In this document: positions 24,501 to 38,500 of the stretch, piece after piece
How positions within the stretch are numbered: position 1 is the stretch's first letter
Layout: every line of letters begins with the position of its first letter
Assembly: GCF_001625305.1 (NCBI RefSeq)
Contig: NW_017803954.1
Location: 627,094-691,093, forward strand
Direction: 5' to 3'
From: Branchiostoma belcheri
Taxonomy: Eukaryota; Chordata; Leptocardii; Amphioxiformes; Branchiostomatidae
DNA: 64,000 nucleotides
Notes under the pieces: generated by a model
What the model was told of the DNA's origin: nothing
The model's input: only the letters and a program-made list of their open reading frames with translations
Databases searched by the model: none
Position numbers and translations under genes: made by a program

Positions 24501-27500
24501 GAAGGCTCTAAGGCATTAAATCTCCAGTGTTATTGAAACATGCCAAATCAATACCAACAGAATTTTTTGTTCAGACTACAATAATTATTGTACTATCATG
24601 TAAATGTCCTTTTTGTCCGCAAAGTTAAAGGTTTGACACCAGATGATTAAAAAATTGCAAACTTTTTCACCTCAGGTTATTTTTATCTTCAACCTTTAAA
24701 AAGTTTGACACGCCTATTAATGAGGTGACCTCAAATTATCTTGTCTGCATAAGATTGACAGTACAATATATAACTTGTGACACACAGTATCTTTTCCTAC
24801 AACTCCAGAATAGTCACGGACTCCATTGTCAGTAGTCTAAGAGATTTGTCCCATCATTTCAGAAAGGGGATGTACCCTCATATTGCACAAAACTGATAAA
24901 ATTATCCATCAATATGGTGACTGATAATCATCAGCTCTATTGTTGAACCTTTCAGAAATGTGACACACCCATTGCAAGGTGACATGAAGCTTTTTGGCAA
25001 CTTACATCTGAGAGATAAGAATCACAAAGTCTCACAATCACATGCTTTCTTATTGATAGATTTTGTTAAGTAAGATTTATGTATAGCTCTGTTGTGCAGG
25101 TGTACAATAATGTTACACATAGAACCATATCTAATTGGTCTATTGTCTGATTGGTCTAACAGTAGTTTTTATTTGAGTTGATGACTTGGAACAAATGTTG
25201 TTACTTCTGCTTGAATTTGTGAAAGATCTTATCTCTGATCTATATCTTTTGATAATTGTAGACTTTCTACTCCAAATGTGTAAGTAACTTTCCTTTATTG
25301 CCTTGAACGAATATATTTAACATCATTATTGCTGTGAAATTGAAACAAAATTAATGAAATGCATCTGGGATTCTTTCAAATTCAATCATGCTACAATAAT
25401 ATGTAGTCAAAAGCCAAAGACATTTACATGTTACATGCTATTCAAACACTAAAGACAATCTACATACTGGATATTATTTGGGAAGCATCTCTAGTGAATG
25501 GACACTTGCGATGATAATGACAAACGATTTCATTAACAAACTTTTGATATGTGGCTTCAAATGCCTTTGGCAAACAGCATTCTTTACAGCCTACCATGTG
25601 AACTGCATAACAAGTATTACTAGCCCATCCCATAGCTCGGAGATATATAATAACAAGCTCTGTGCTTGTCCTGGGAAACTTGCTGTTGAGGGGTTCCTGA
25701 CCCAGTAGGTCATGTGAAGCTATACCACTAAATTGAAAATTGGTTGCCTGAAGGGGGAACTGTCACCATGGATCCTTGATATACTGGGTTGGCTGTTGGA
25801 AGTCACTCACTCATTACATGTATGTACTGCAAATCTTAAAACTTTCACTGTGGTTTTATTTTCATGGTCTTTGGCAGTAACCTTTTGGCCACAAGTTGAT
25901 GACACTGCAAATATATCTCTCCTGTGTGACTACTACACTACATAATTATCTGGGTGGTAGGTATATTGAGTAACAATAAACTGAGCTTTTTAGATAATCT
26001 ACAGTAAAGTACTAATTGCATTTTATTTGATTAATAACCAAATTCAGATACAAGACCTAATTCAAGATTATCAGCATGAAAAGCCATGATTAATCTGATT
26101 ATTTGATTTAATCACAAAGGAAATCAACAAAATTGAAAAAAATAAGAATTATGTATTTATATCAAGAAAAGCAAAGAATTACTGCCTCTTCAACATTATT
26201 AAATAATTGATCATATTTGTAGCAGGGGAAATGAAAGTCATAAATTGTGAAAGTCTGAGCTATTTCTCCTTCAATCTACCTGGCAGCAGTACTCAATTAG
26301 GTTTGCTCGGTCTTGCAACTTTCTGATCAGACATTCCCATCAACATTCTAATCAATAATAGAATGCCTAAAAGGTTTTACACATATCATTAAATCAATTG
26401 ATCAGGACCAGATATACAGTCTGGTGATTATTGCAGTCTGGCAGATATTTTGTAGAAATTGACTGCATAAACATTTCTCCTTATCACCAGAGTAAATGGT
26501 TTGTACTGTCAGATAGCCAAGTTTGGGTACCGTTTTATTTTTTGCCAAATAATATTATAAAGAGTTGCTAAAAGTTATTCTGGCCAATAGATACACATAT
26601 GGTAGTATATTGGATACACTATTAGATAAAGCCTTGCAAGTTGTGTTTCTGTCTAAAATTGATGCCTGCTAATGACACAGGACAGAATTACAATGTGATA
26701 AAAGTTTATGGTCTGATCATAATTCTAATAGACTTGCTTGTGCTCACCCAAGTATATTAACTATGGACAAGTTGTACGTTGTTGACCCCGGCAACTTAGG
26801 GATGATGTCATCCAAAGATCCCAAATCTTACGAGAGAGCACAACAGAAAGCTTATTTTGGAATAATGTGTTTTTTATGACACAATATAGTCTTCTTTCTG
26901 GTTGTTGGTTTGAGGCAACTAGTTCCTTATCAATTGGAAATTGCAGGCTTTCTATGGAGGATGGAATGTCAGTTTGTTATACATGAATTCAGGTTTCATA
27001 GGAGCTCCAAAATACTACCCATATACTTAGTCACAATGTGCCTGTACTGTTCACAGCAGTAATGACAGTTACTGTCACTTTGGGATATCTACAAATATCT
27101 GTCAATAATGCCATATATTATGGTCTTTTTTTTGCCTCTCAAAATAAGTACAAGTAAATTGATTTATGAAACCCAAACTTTTCACAATATCTGTAGAATG
27201 CTTTCTATATGCTATCTGCAGTGAAACTGTACATTATTAAGAACCTCACAAGCTGACAGCAGCCATTACTCAGGTTCGAAGTGGGACACGCTTTCTTATC
27301 GAACTTGCCACCAGGTTTTCCATAGTCAGTCCCACATCTATGTGTGAATTATCCCCGTAGAGTTTTCACAGGCCAACTGACATTTTAGGCTCCCTGCTAA
27401 GACACTTCAATGTTCAGAAGTTTATTGACGCCAGTAGAAGCAGACAGCGGTAATATGGTTGCAAAATTCTGGCTGTTTGGAGGGTAGGATACTTTGTTTG

Positions 27501-28380
27501 AAGTAAGTGGCAGTGAAGAGAGAGATTGATTGATTGAGGAACATCTGTGGGTTTTCTGCAAGAAGCTTTCTCTTTAAACTACTTAGAGGAGGAAATACCT
27601 TCCTTCTGGTAACGGTGTGCATTACCACCAAAGCCATGGAAGAAACCAATCAGTCTTCCGTAATGGCGTACTGGCAAACCATTTGTCATGTTCTAAGGTA
27701 ATATGAAACATTCAAAGTGATAATCAATCATGATTACAATATTAAGGGAAAACACACACTTTTTACTTACTATGGGCCTTTCAAGTGAAAGTCACCATTT
27801 TTCTTCATGTAAGGTACAAAGAAATGATTCATCATGCAAATGAAGTCTCTTTGGTGCTGTCCTTGGTGCTATTTTAGGTCTTAACTGACATGTAGTTTGT
27901 TTCCGTATATCAACATTTTTCATATAAAGCAATGAAAGTGGAAAGATGATAGTGGAAAAACAAGATTTCTAGATTAAAGCTTTCCCATAAAGTTTCTAAG
28001 AATAGAATAGAATTGCCATCACTACAGTGCAGATAAAGTTTTGTTATGAAAGTGATGTGTGATGACAATGAAGCTGATACAGTAACTGTTGACAGAGATG
28101 AAGATTTTTACGATGATGAAATTGATGATGTAAAATGTTGTAATGACAATGACATTAATGTTAATCTATTTTCCTCCTTTCTTCCATGGCTTTGTTACGT
28201 GGCCACTTGCCTGCCTTCTGTACCACCTGCTGCCATACAATCATCAACATTGTCCATACATGTATGTTCAGGTATGAGAAATTTCTTGTTCCTTGCTATT
28301 CAGTTTTTTTTTTAATCTGAAAGTTGTGCATGCCATCTTCCAATTAAAGAAAGAATGTTTTACATGTAATGGACTGGTGT
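21526..28380. other. Non-coding stretch, AT-rich in its second half
   Basis: Frames up to 144 codons (21819-22253, minus) show no recognisable domain. The 89-codon frame at 23180-23449 (plus) is cysteine- and arginine-rich but unassigned. Near 24700 and 24948 two similar 40-bp segments (AACCTTT...TGACAC...GGTGAC) suggest a decayed repeat. Bases 25300-26750 are notably A+T-rich. The acidic frame at 28046-28315 reflects GAT-rich sequence. Confidence 0.5.
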
Positions 28381-28400
28381 GAAATGCACTCACACACATT

Positions 28401-28429
28401 CCCCCCCCCCCAAATACACACACAAGGCA

Positions 28430-28460
<31 letters not shown>

Positions 28461-28481
28461 GCACACACACACACACACACA
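28401..28481. repeat. C11, (GC)5 and (AC)n compound microsatellite
   Basis: Eleven C residues at 28401-28411 are followed by short CA units and then by an uninterrupted alternating purine-pyrimidine tract at 28427-28481. That tract holds (GC)5 and about twenty AC units with one GC in the middle. Such tracts can adopt left-handed Z-DNA under supercoiling (established). The cysteine-valine and threonine-histidine open frames that cover it on both strands are artefacts of the repeat. Confidence 0.96.
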
Positions 28482-31400
28482 AATTTTTTTACCCATTGCT
28501 GATGAACCACATTTTTGTACATACACCTGACCCTCTAAGCATACAGTGTACAGATACATGTACATGATTAGATTATACATATAAGTGTGCACCTGTGGCC
28601 CTAGTCAGTTTTACCTGTTAGGACAGTCCCAGATTGGTATCACCTCCCAGGGTAATCCACAGTTGCCACAAATTACAATATTGGTGGTTCACTACTCATA
28701 ACAATATTGTTGCATGTCTATGATTAGGGCGGAAGTTTAAGTCTTGGATAACATGACTTCAATTCTGGAAAATCCTACATGTACAGGTAAACAAATTAAA
28801 ACATTCCTATTTTCATATCTCATTAGTGAAGTGCACCAGCTTGAATTACCTTTGAGTCCACAGAGGGCTTTTTGTTGCCTTGAGTTTAATCAATGTTGAC
28901 TTTTAGGGTTGGGAAGAGATCTCCCTGATGAAGTGGTGATTCTCCCAGCTGATGCATTATTAATTGTTTACGAGTCAGACGCTTTCAAACAGCGAGCGTT
29001 TCACTGCACCTGTGCAGTGTCAACATAATAGCAAAAGATTGAGGCAACATTTTAGGTAGAGAGTAGTTTTAGGGGCTTTCAGTGTTCAGCCTGCTGTGAA
29101 ATTAAATCTAATAACCTGCCATGGCAAATTGATGCACCACAGATTGCTCTTCATAGACAGAAGGAAGAAACTACTGTATAACAAATAAATATTCTTTATA
29201 AAAGATGCAACAGGATTCTAACTATGATCTGTAATTTTTATTTTATTTATTAATATTTACTTGTTTGACTGATACATACACCCAATGTTGCCCAACTAGC
29301 GAGTGTTGTGATATAAACAGTTGAGATGTATTTATTTATCTATCTATCTAAGTTAGATATTGAACCATATTAAGCTTTTCCTTGTTGTGATCTACATATA
29401 GCTTACTCCCATTAACAGCATACACATGTATGTTGGAGGGGGGGGGGGTGGAGCAGTGACAGATTTCTTAGAAGCTGGTGCAGGTGAAGAAACACAAGGG
29501 AGTAGACAAGCATTTAATTAAGATTGACAAAAATTACACAGTTCATTTAACTATGAACGGGGCAGGTCTGAAAAGTTTCTTATTAGATTAGGTATCCAGA
29601 TATTTGGTAGAGAATAGAATGTGTTCAGATAAAACGTACATGGAACTACAGAAAATAAATTGTTTTAAAATTTGTTTTCCTGTGATGAGAGGTGAAACAT
29701 GAAAGGACAAAGTGGCCTTCCTTTTCTATACATCCATCCATCATGGTGTTGTTTTGAAGAGCTTTTCCAGGCAATGCTGTGTGATGCTGATCGTACTGCC
29801 AGGGGGAAGGACATGAGCAATGTTATCTAAGAAATGCACAATGGTGGAACCTAGAGTATGTGTAATAAATAGTAGTAAACCTGACTGAACTGTCATCTAT
29901 GATTGTCTGTTTTGGGAGTAGGAGGGTGTGTTAAGATGATGAATGATGACTGCCTTTAAGGTATAATTATCTGCAGACAGCTTGTGAACAGAAAGTATGT
30001 GTTCGACATGACATAGCGGTAGAGCAGCATGCTTTAAAAACAATGTAATGCCTCAGTGTGACAGATAACATACAGAACAGTGCAGTCACTTGTCCTGCAG
30101 TTTAAATGAAAACACATAGGCCATTGTCAGCAGCAGCAGAGCAAGTAAGCAATACAGATACCGGTAGTCAGTTTTACAACATACATGTAGCTGTTGTCTT
30201 TACCAAACTAACAAGAAAGGTGTACCAGTAACTTATTGGGGCCAACAAGCCAATGGAAGTAATTGGAGAAATTGAATGTAATTATTGTAGTAATATTTCT
30301 CAGCTTTCCTTGAGTTACATTTTTACAACATTGCAATGCAGTTTTATATGCCAAATACAACTGTATCTCTTCAGACTGACATTGACCAGGGTGTTGACAT
30401 AATACTCTAATACATGTATTAATAGCGATAAAATTAGAATAAGGTTTATGTATAATGTATACACATTGCCACATTCTTTTCAGTTCTGTCAAGAGATTCC
30501 TGTCAAATGCCAGTCACAAATCCATGGCTTCCTACAATGTATTATTTAGTCTCTATGCAGAGAAGTACAAGTGTACAGCAAGAATTCCCTGTAATCAAGG
30601 ACATAAGTCATATTTATAGCAATACAATATCTATACCATCCAGCCCTCTAATTAAGGTCTGTAAGAAGCTGGCAGCAGCCGCTGGTGTGGCTTTTCTCAG
30701 GCCATGCATTATTAAATACCTGGGACCAATATTTCAAAGTCAGAGATGACTAGAATCAGGTAGATGAATGGATTAATGGATTTGATGTAATTTACTGGAA
30801 GGCCTTCACCTTTTACTTTTGACTCAAAATGCAGTGGAGCAAACTCATGACAGCTTTTAAGAAATTAAAGGTGTAATTTTGGTAAACACTATAACGTCAT
30901 GGTTCATGCCACTCAGGGTAGGGTATTATCATAATTCTTAATTACCTCTGTCAACTTTACTCAACAAGTACACGTAGGTCATACATTTGTAGTTTTTGTA
31001 GTATTTCTTCATTTAGATCAGTATGATTTTGAATAAAAATGTTCATGGATGTCTTTGATAAAAATACAATAGAATTTAGGACAGATCTGGATCTAGAGCC
31101 AAGAGTACATGTACATGTATCACCTCACCCTTGGAGTCAGTTGCAACATTATGCTGACTTGGCAGAAGACTATGCTGTTCATCTACCAAATTGTTCTCAC
31201 TGCAATGTTTCTATTTTAGAGAATGCAGAGGGGAGGAGCACGTAGTCCTCTGACATGAGAATCATTGTACAGTTGAGGTACTAATACAGTATTGCTAACC
31301 AAAGTGTGTTAGATTTAGTTTTGGACCCATCAAGTTGTACTCTGCAATGCAATTTAATGGAAGGTACATAACTTACATAGCCCAATGACTTATGACAGGT

Positions 31401-33457
31401 CATATTTGCAAGGACTATTCCCCATAAAATTTACAGGAAAATTGCACTTATCATGGACGAATAAAAGATAGCAGGTGTTGAGTGTAAAAATTTGGGCATA
31501 TTTTGTTCCTGGCATGCGTGCCTGCCAGGACATCTCCAGTCCATTTAGCTGTCATTTTTCATGTTTGCCCACTTACTGTCAATCGTTAACCTATCTGCTG
31601 CAATCACGTATCGATTTTTGGACAAACAGCACTCCCAGGGAAGATTACGTTGGAGGGACAAGTTATTCTGTTGTACACCTTCCTCGCATACATCAACATT
31701 AAAACAACATCACGTTACTCTTCATCTTTATACATATTGACAGTTATAAGCTCAGTATTTACATGTAAATTTCAAAATCTTGTATAACTTTATAGATGTG
31801 AAAACAGTACAGCCTTCCTACATATAATTTCTTCTCCCTGTCTATTAAAAAATCCAGTGACAATTATCTGATCATGATCATTATCATATGAACATCAAAA
31901 TGTCCTTCATTAAATTTTTATGTGTTTAATGCATTATTAACAATGTTTTCCTTAATTGTGTTATTTGGTTTGAACTAAGTGGGTCAATAATAATGATTGC
32001 TGATATAAAAGGTTGAAGGTAAATAAATCAATTTCTTTTGGAGTTAGGGATAAATCACATCAAGGATGCAGTCAACCTTAAGTGGAGTGGAGGGACTGCA
32101 ATTAAAGTTGATAAAAAGTAGCAATTTGAAGAAATTTTTCAGGGAAGAAGAAAAGCAATATACGCAAGTTGTTGACTTGAAAAGTCTGCCAACTTCTGTA
32201 TGATAGTTTATCCATCCTTCTTCATAATCCTTCCAGCCTGTGCTGTAATAAATCTAACAGCAAATCTGCCGATAAGATTGGGACGTTCAAGACAAAGCCT
32301 GGTTGCTGTGATTTTTGTAATAAAGAAGGCGGAAATGAGATTACTGTAAGTGCTGATACAGGGTCCAGGAAATCCTTTCATTTGTCTTCATTTTAATGCA
32401 GGTAGGAGTATTACTCTGCTGATCCAGCTATATTCAAAATTGCTGACAGAAGGACATCTGATATCAAATATCATAATATTAATATAATATGAAACATATG
32501 AACCGTTAGAAATTTGTTTGTTCATACCACAACCTTTGATTGCCCAGACCCATATCTAATGACCACACGTACAGTGTGTACTAATGGTTAATCTTCTTTC
32601 AGTGGGAATGTGAATGAGATACAGCCAGTACTTCCATCTGTTTCAATTACAGGCAGACTTTCATATGTGTAAGTCTTACAGATGTAGGTGTTACCGATTG
32701 ACCAAGGAAACAAATGATGGTGGATTTGTTGACCTTGCAAATTAGAAATCCCAAGGCTTGGGCTGTTGCTTCCATTCATCATTCCTACATGTATATAGAC
32801 TATATATGTAAGGTACTTGAGATGATTTTGTTTCTACCTGCGCATGCACACGTTCCTGTAAATGTGACAGGTCTTGTCAGCCACTGTTGCTTTCCAAAAT
32901 TATTGTGTGCCCACAGGTTATATACATCTAACTGAATATCTACCTTCTTTGATAACATCTTTGAAGTGTCGTAAGCAGAAGCTGCTTTCTGACATCATTG
33001 CGAGTCCCCCAGGTTGCTACATTTTATTACATTACAGCCAGCTGGATATCTAGTACCTGCTTGTGTTGACGTGATCTGAATGTCAGATGTTAATGTGCAA
33101 AATAGACACCGTATATGACATTGTGTGTTTCTATAAGGACGCCACTAATATCAATAGTGTTAAAGATACATCCATTTTATGAAGTTACTCTATTTTTTTA
33201 CCTCAAGGGAACAAAGTATTATTTTTTCCTGTCCATGTTTCTGTGATTCTCAATACACATAATGTAGTTTTGACATGCCTTCTCAATGATGCTTTTTTTG
33301 TTGGTGGCACTGGAAGGATCACAAAGCAGTATGGCTAAGGGAGTAAAGTCTGCAGACTCCGACTGCTTTGTTTGTTTGTTACATGACAATAAAGTGGCCC
33401 TAAGAAGCAGATTTGAGTTGGTGCCATGTGTGATGTGACAGCCAGGTGAGGCCGTAC
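28482..33457. other. Non-coding stretch, nothing recognised
   Basis: Simple tracts include (TATC)n at about 29335-29350 and a G11 run at 29438-29448. Open frames are at most 94 codons and unassigned. TACATGTACATGTA lies at about 31107-31119. No element termini or RNA genes were found. Confidence 0.55.
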
Positions 33458-33693
33458 CTTCCATGGTGGATTAGATATGTAAACCAGCCAGCCAGGCCAA
33501 AACAGGAGGGAGCAGCAGTGGTTAGCCCTGGGAGATGGCAATCCCATGGTTGAGGGGAGGGCCAGTCCTGGGTCAGCAGAGGAGACCAGCTCATCAGCAG
33601 GGGGATCCTCAGTGGTGCAGGGATGGGACCGTGGGGAGACCGGGAGCTGGGAGCTTCGCGTTGAGCGTGGCCCCAGGTCTCCTTTATTCAGTC
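33458..33693 (-). other. Exon-like segment, unassigned
   Basis: This is the core of the longest gap-free open frame (33335-33898, minus, 187 codons). A good acceptor with a pyrimidine tract, CCAATTTGTTCCAG, precedes base 33693, and a donor-like GGAAG|GTACGG follows base 33458. The 236-bp segment would encode a serine- and proline-rich, probably disordered stretch (for example SSQLPVSPRSHPCTTEDPP) with no domain that I recognise. It is locally GC-rich, which by itself lengthens open frames: the plus strand is also open at 33546-33833. A chance open frame or a non-coding element is more likely than an exon. Confidence 0.17.
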
Positions 33694-35499
33694 CTGGAAC
33701 AAATTGGAAAAAGTTTTTGCATGTTAACATCAGAAAGAGGTTTAAGGTTGGGAGACGATTAAAAAAAACTCTGCATGCATCAAGGCTGTTCTTGACTACC
33801 GAGGGTATAGTGCATGGGGCTCCCATCCCATAATCAACCCATGGAGGGAATGGGCTGAATTTGAAGACTGCAAAAGGGTCTGACATTGTATAATACATTT
33901 ATTTGTACTTGCCATATACATTCATATGAAATTGACTGAGAACTGGAAAATGGAAACTCTGACTTAGGATTCACATTCTTAGAGTCTATTCCCTAACCCT
34001 TTAGATGCTGTACATGTAGCATGTTCTGGGATTTGGTGATAGTATGCAAAATGTAGTAGTTGATGATAAGATTACATACATGTATATACTACTGCACATC
34101 ATGTACCCTCTCTGGTATAATAATGGTCAGTTTCACTGGGTGATTCTCACTCAACCCAAAGAAAAGTGCTTCTGATGTATGATTGCTTTTCTATGGTTAA
34201 CACACAGGCTAATCAAAACCCGGTTGGACTTTTCCAGCAGATAATGATAGATTGTTAGTGGGTTACCTGGGCAGGCAGGGAATGTTAATAAGTAGGAAGA
34301 GTATCCCAGAGGTAAGACACATAAGGACACAGCTGTTCCAGAATTTGAACTAGGTTAGGTGATGGTTGGCAACTGTTTTCTTTTCAACATTCTGTATTGC
34401 TTGGTTCTTCAAAAAGTAGAAGAAAAAATCATTACCTCCATACCCAGAGCACCATAAACAAATTAAATAGCCAACATTTTCCAGCAAATATTTCCTGGAA
34501 AATGTTGTCTCTAAGTTTAGACTTTAATTTGTTTCTCTACTACTACTACAATGTATGTTCACAAAGTATCACAGTATTAGATGCATGGACATCCCTATGA
34601 GCATATACACATGTACCATGGCTCAGGTTGATTGATCATGCTTAAGGCCCTAAATTCTCCTTACAGTAATCTATATTAAGGATCCACCACATTTATCCCT
34701 AATGTTGAGTGGGCCAGGTGTCTGTATTCCCTTAATGCTGATCAACCCACTGACCTGAGTAATAAGGTATTAGAACGATCTCTAAGTATGTCTATCAGAT
34801 AAGGTACTACTGTTTAGTACACAGGAACCCTGGCTGTTCAAACTTTGAGTGAGTCCAACAATACAGGAAACCTGATCCACTGCTGACTACTAATCACCTT
34901 GCATCAGGTGCTGTTACAGACTGGAGGGTCAGTAGCATTAGTGTACAGTGGCTGGAGCTCGTATTACTATGCAAAACATTCATCCCAAAGTTATGAACTA
35001 CGCCAATAAGGTCAACAGAAAAGGTAATTTCCCTGGGCTGTCAATCCCACGCATGGGGCGCTTCCAAAGCCTGGGTCAGGAGAGGGGAGGATTCATCAGA
35101 GATGCCAGTCCCCATGGAGAGGGATGAGTTCCTCCTGGGACAGCAGACTGGCTCTCCTAAATATCTTCTCATGATAATCACCACCAAGGCCAAGGCTAAG
35201 GGCAGATTTGTTGTCAGATAGAGGAGGCTCCAAGCTGAGACGACTGGGGATGTTATCCTGATCCTACCCTCTGTCCCCCATACACATTGTACCTCCCCCT
35301 ATGGTATATCAATAACTGTTATTGCAAGATGTATGCATGATTGTATGTACATGAAATGATTATCTTTCCCTTGCCATGATTGCTGCTGGGTACAAATGTA
35401 CTGATAGTGATGTACTAATGACCATTATCATTACAATCCCATTAGGGCCATGGCTGTGGGAAATCCATACTCACTTGTTAGGAATAAACCATTAGGGCA
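33694..35499. other. Non-coding stretch; distant partner of the 33.5-kb block
   Basis: Bases 35038-35105 resemble about 33537-33600 in the same orientation: both read CAATCCCA...CCTGGGTCAG.AGAGG...TCATCAG. The rest is unique sequence with no recognised gene. A TACATGTATATA word lies at about 34077. Confidence 0.5.
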
Positions 35500-35592
35500 T
35501 TCATTCCTTCATTCATTCATCCATTCATTCATTCATTCATTCATTCAACATTCATTCAACCATCCATCCATCCATCCATCCATCCATTCATT
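35500..35592. repeat. (ATTC)n / (ATCC)n microsatellite
   Basis: A tetranucleotide array switches from CATT units to CATC units near 35558. The histidine-serine-phenylalanine-isoleucine and histidine-proline-serine-isoleucine periodic frame across it is an artefact. Confidence 0.95.
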
Positions 35593-38500
35593 GTTCACTC
35601 TCACTTTCTTCAATGCCATCTGTAAATCTGTTGATTTTATGGGAGACTGAAAATGTAAATTTGTAACACAGTATCAATGTATGTCCAGCTAACACAATAT
35701 ATTTTAATCAGAAGAAACCATAAATCTCCCATAGAGATTGTTCTTGTACTTGTATCTGATCAAGAACTGTTCAGGAGAAATCTTACTGAAAGAGACAAAA
35801 GAGAGAGACAAGTATTGACAGCATGTGCTTGTTGGTCAGTGGTATGTAGCTGGAACATTAGATTTATGGTTGGTTTGACAATGATATGAAAGGTGGAAAG
35901 TCAAGCAAGACAAAGAAGGAAAAATCAATGACGCTGCCTGACACTTATCAAGATAAAGTGGTCCTTGGCACTGATAAACTCAATATGAGGGGCATAGTAG
36001 CAGGGGAACACCCTGCAACTGTGATACGTACTTAGCGATACACACAGGGATCTCCTGGTTGCCAATGGCTGTAGGGGCAACAAATCTCTTTTGAACTTAC
36101 TCTGAACTGATAAGGAAATCCTGCTGCAAGTTGTGGTCTCAAGATAACATAGGGGATTTGGAGTTTGCCAAAGGGGAAAGGACAATAAAATGGCCAGTAC
36201 ATGCGCCTTTATATGTAGCCCAAATATTAAGTATTGTATGGTAATATTTGTGAGTGCTATTTTGAAATTACCGTATGTAGTTTTAAAATTGTTGAAATAG
36301 GTTAAGTATAATCATGGTACCCGAAATGTGTGCTTGTATTGCCACCATTGCTATGCTAGATTGGAATTTAGAGTCATTTGTTTTGAGATATTGAGATAAA
36401 TAGGCTGCAAAAACATGGCTTGGTGCTCCACATTCCTGCAAATTATCCAAGATGTCAGTTCTATTGGACGTACATGTACTATATACACTGAGGGCATAAA
36501 AGGAGAGAGATTTCTTAGTAATGTGTAATCACCAGTTGTAATTAAAGCCCTGCAAGAAAAAAAAACATTTATTTGATGATTGTTGATTTGTTTTGGCTGA
36601 CAAAGTTTTATAAAATGTATCAGCTGACAGCTTGTAGTTCTGTTTATGATGGATGTGAATGGTTGAAAATCAGATTATTGTGAGATGGTATCAAAAGCTT
36701 ACTAGAACAGCCTACAGCAAAGCTCAATGCTTTGGTGCTGTCCTTATGACCTCAATCCTATATAGATGTACTCCAGAAATGTGACTTGTACACATGTATG
36801 TGACATGTACTGCAACCGTTTCTGAAATGAATGAAATACCGGTACCAGTAGGGAGCAAGAAGTCAAAATGTAGATAAAAATCATGTAAAAACCCATGTAA
36901 ACTGGAGACATTGATGAGGAGTTTTTGTTCATTATATACATGTAGGTGGGAAGGTTATCATTGACTTGCTGTCTCGTCCCACTTTGTTTTTCATAAACAG
37001 CACCTTAGGGACTGTTACTGCAATGCTTTGGTGTTTCAAGGGCGCTTGTACATGTACAGATCAATCAAAATTGATGTCCTGCACATTCTTGGTTATTTGT
37101 TTAGGCTGCCTTTGGGTAAAAAAAACATCAAAAGAACCATATATGCTATCTGGTAGAGTGTGTCCAATCCTCTCCCTGCTGTGTCTTGAAGAAGATTTGT
37201 CATTTATGGATGTGTCCCCCTGATGGAAAGTAGGTTACCTGAGTGGACGATTGATGATGGCTACCTCAGAGTTTGCAGGAAAGAGGATTGATGGAAATAT
37301 TGAGTCAAAAGGGTAACACATTCTACATGTTGTCTTGGTAATGGGCAAGGCTTTATCTTTGGGGAGGCAAGTTTCAATTAAGGGAACCCCATAAATCAAA
37401 TCAAACCAGCTCTTGTTTCGCTTCCAATTAAAGGGAAGTAAGGTCAGTACTTGTAGCAGTACTCACCCTGGACTTCTGTCTCCAAGACGGTAATTTGTCA
37501 AAAGTTTTGTCAGGTACCCACCAACTCTGGGTTATGAAATATTGACCCAGAAAAAGGTTGATCTTTGCTTGGAAAATTACAGTGTCACAGTGTGAAAACT
37601 GTTCCATGAAAAGCTGTTTATAAGACTTGCACTTGGGAAGAAGTTTCATAGATCACAATCACAGAGATTATTTTCACATGAATAGGTTCAAAAATTCACG
37701 ACACCACTCCAGGCACTTTTTGCAAGGCAACCTCTTTGATTTGAAATTAAGGTTAAAAAGCGCCATCTATGTGCAAATCGTGAACTGCACATTAACTACA
37801 GATTGTAACAAGCTTAAAGCAAATTGATTAAGTCAATGTGTACAAGAAAGGATGTAAATATCAGCTAATTTACAGCCTTTCCTTTATTTTTCAAACTTCA
37901 TCCCAAGTACAGGATTATATTTAAGATATTTGTCCCATTATGATGACTTTTCTTGTATACCAATCCTGTTCTTTTTGTACCCTCACATCAAATTTGTAGG
38001 TCCTAGTGGGTGTTACCCATAAAATGAAATAAGTAAGCATCATCTTATCAAAGTTGGGTCTTCTGTCCTTTGCTCAGTTTGTCCACCAATTAAGTTGTCC
38101 TAGACAAACATTAGAAAAAGGGTTTATTTTTCAGTGATCCCTCAAGTGACCTAAGAAGCTGCAGGGTGAAGTGAGAGGTTTTGTGTTATCATAACAGGCC
38201 CTGAATGGCCCTTCCTGCTGCACTACCTATTAACTTTCCTACCTTTGTTTGACACCTTCTTATAAATAGCTGCACTGTATACTTAGCCAAGCTGCAGAAC
38301 ACGGCAAAACATGCTGTTTAATTGGTAGTGTTCCTTGACATATTTGTCTAGCCTCAGAGTTCTTAATGGTCACTAGCTGCAGAAAGTGAGCTGGACCCTC
38401 AGTGTTTCCTCATAACCATACCAGGTTTTGTTACAGTCTGAGAAAGAAAAGGTTAGGACTTAGGTACAAAGGATGGTATCACATAACTGATGTTCTTCAC

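Noticed and set aside
28046-28315. Acidic 89-codon frame followed by a hydrophobic stretch
   Set aside because: The acidic part follows from a GAT-rich tract and the hydrophobic end from a T-run. No start or splice context supports it.
28268-28592. Overlapping cysteine-valine and threonine-histidine rich open frames on both strands
   Set aside because: They translate the (AC)n microsatellite. Periodicity and opposite-strand openness are products of the repeat.
36100-36125. GAACTGATAAGG resembling miR-184
   Set aside because: Only the middle matches and no hairpin partner is visible nearby.
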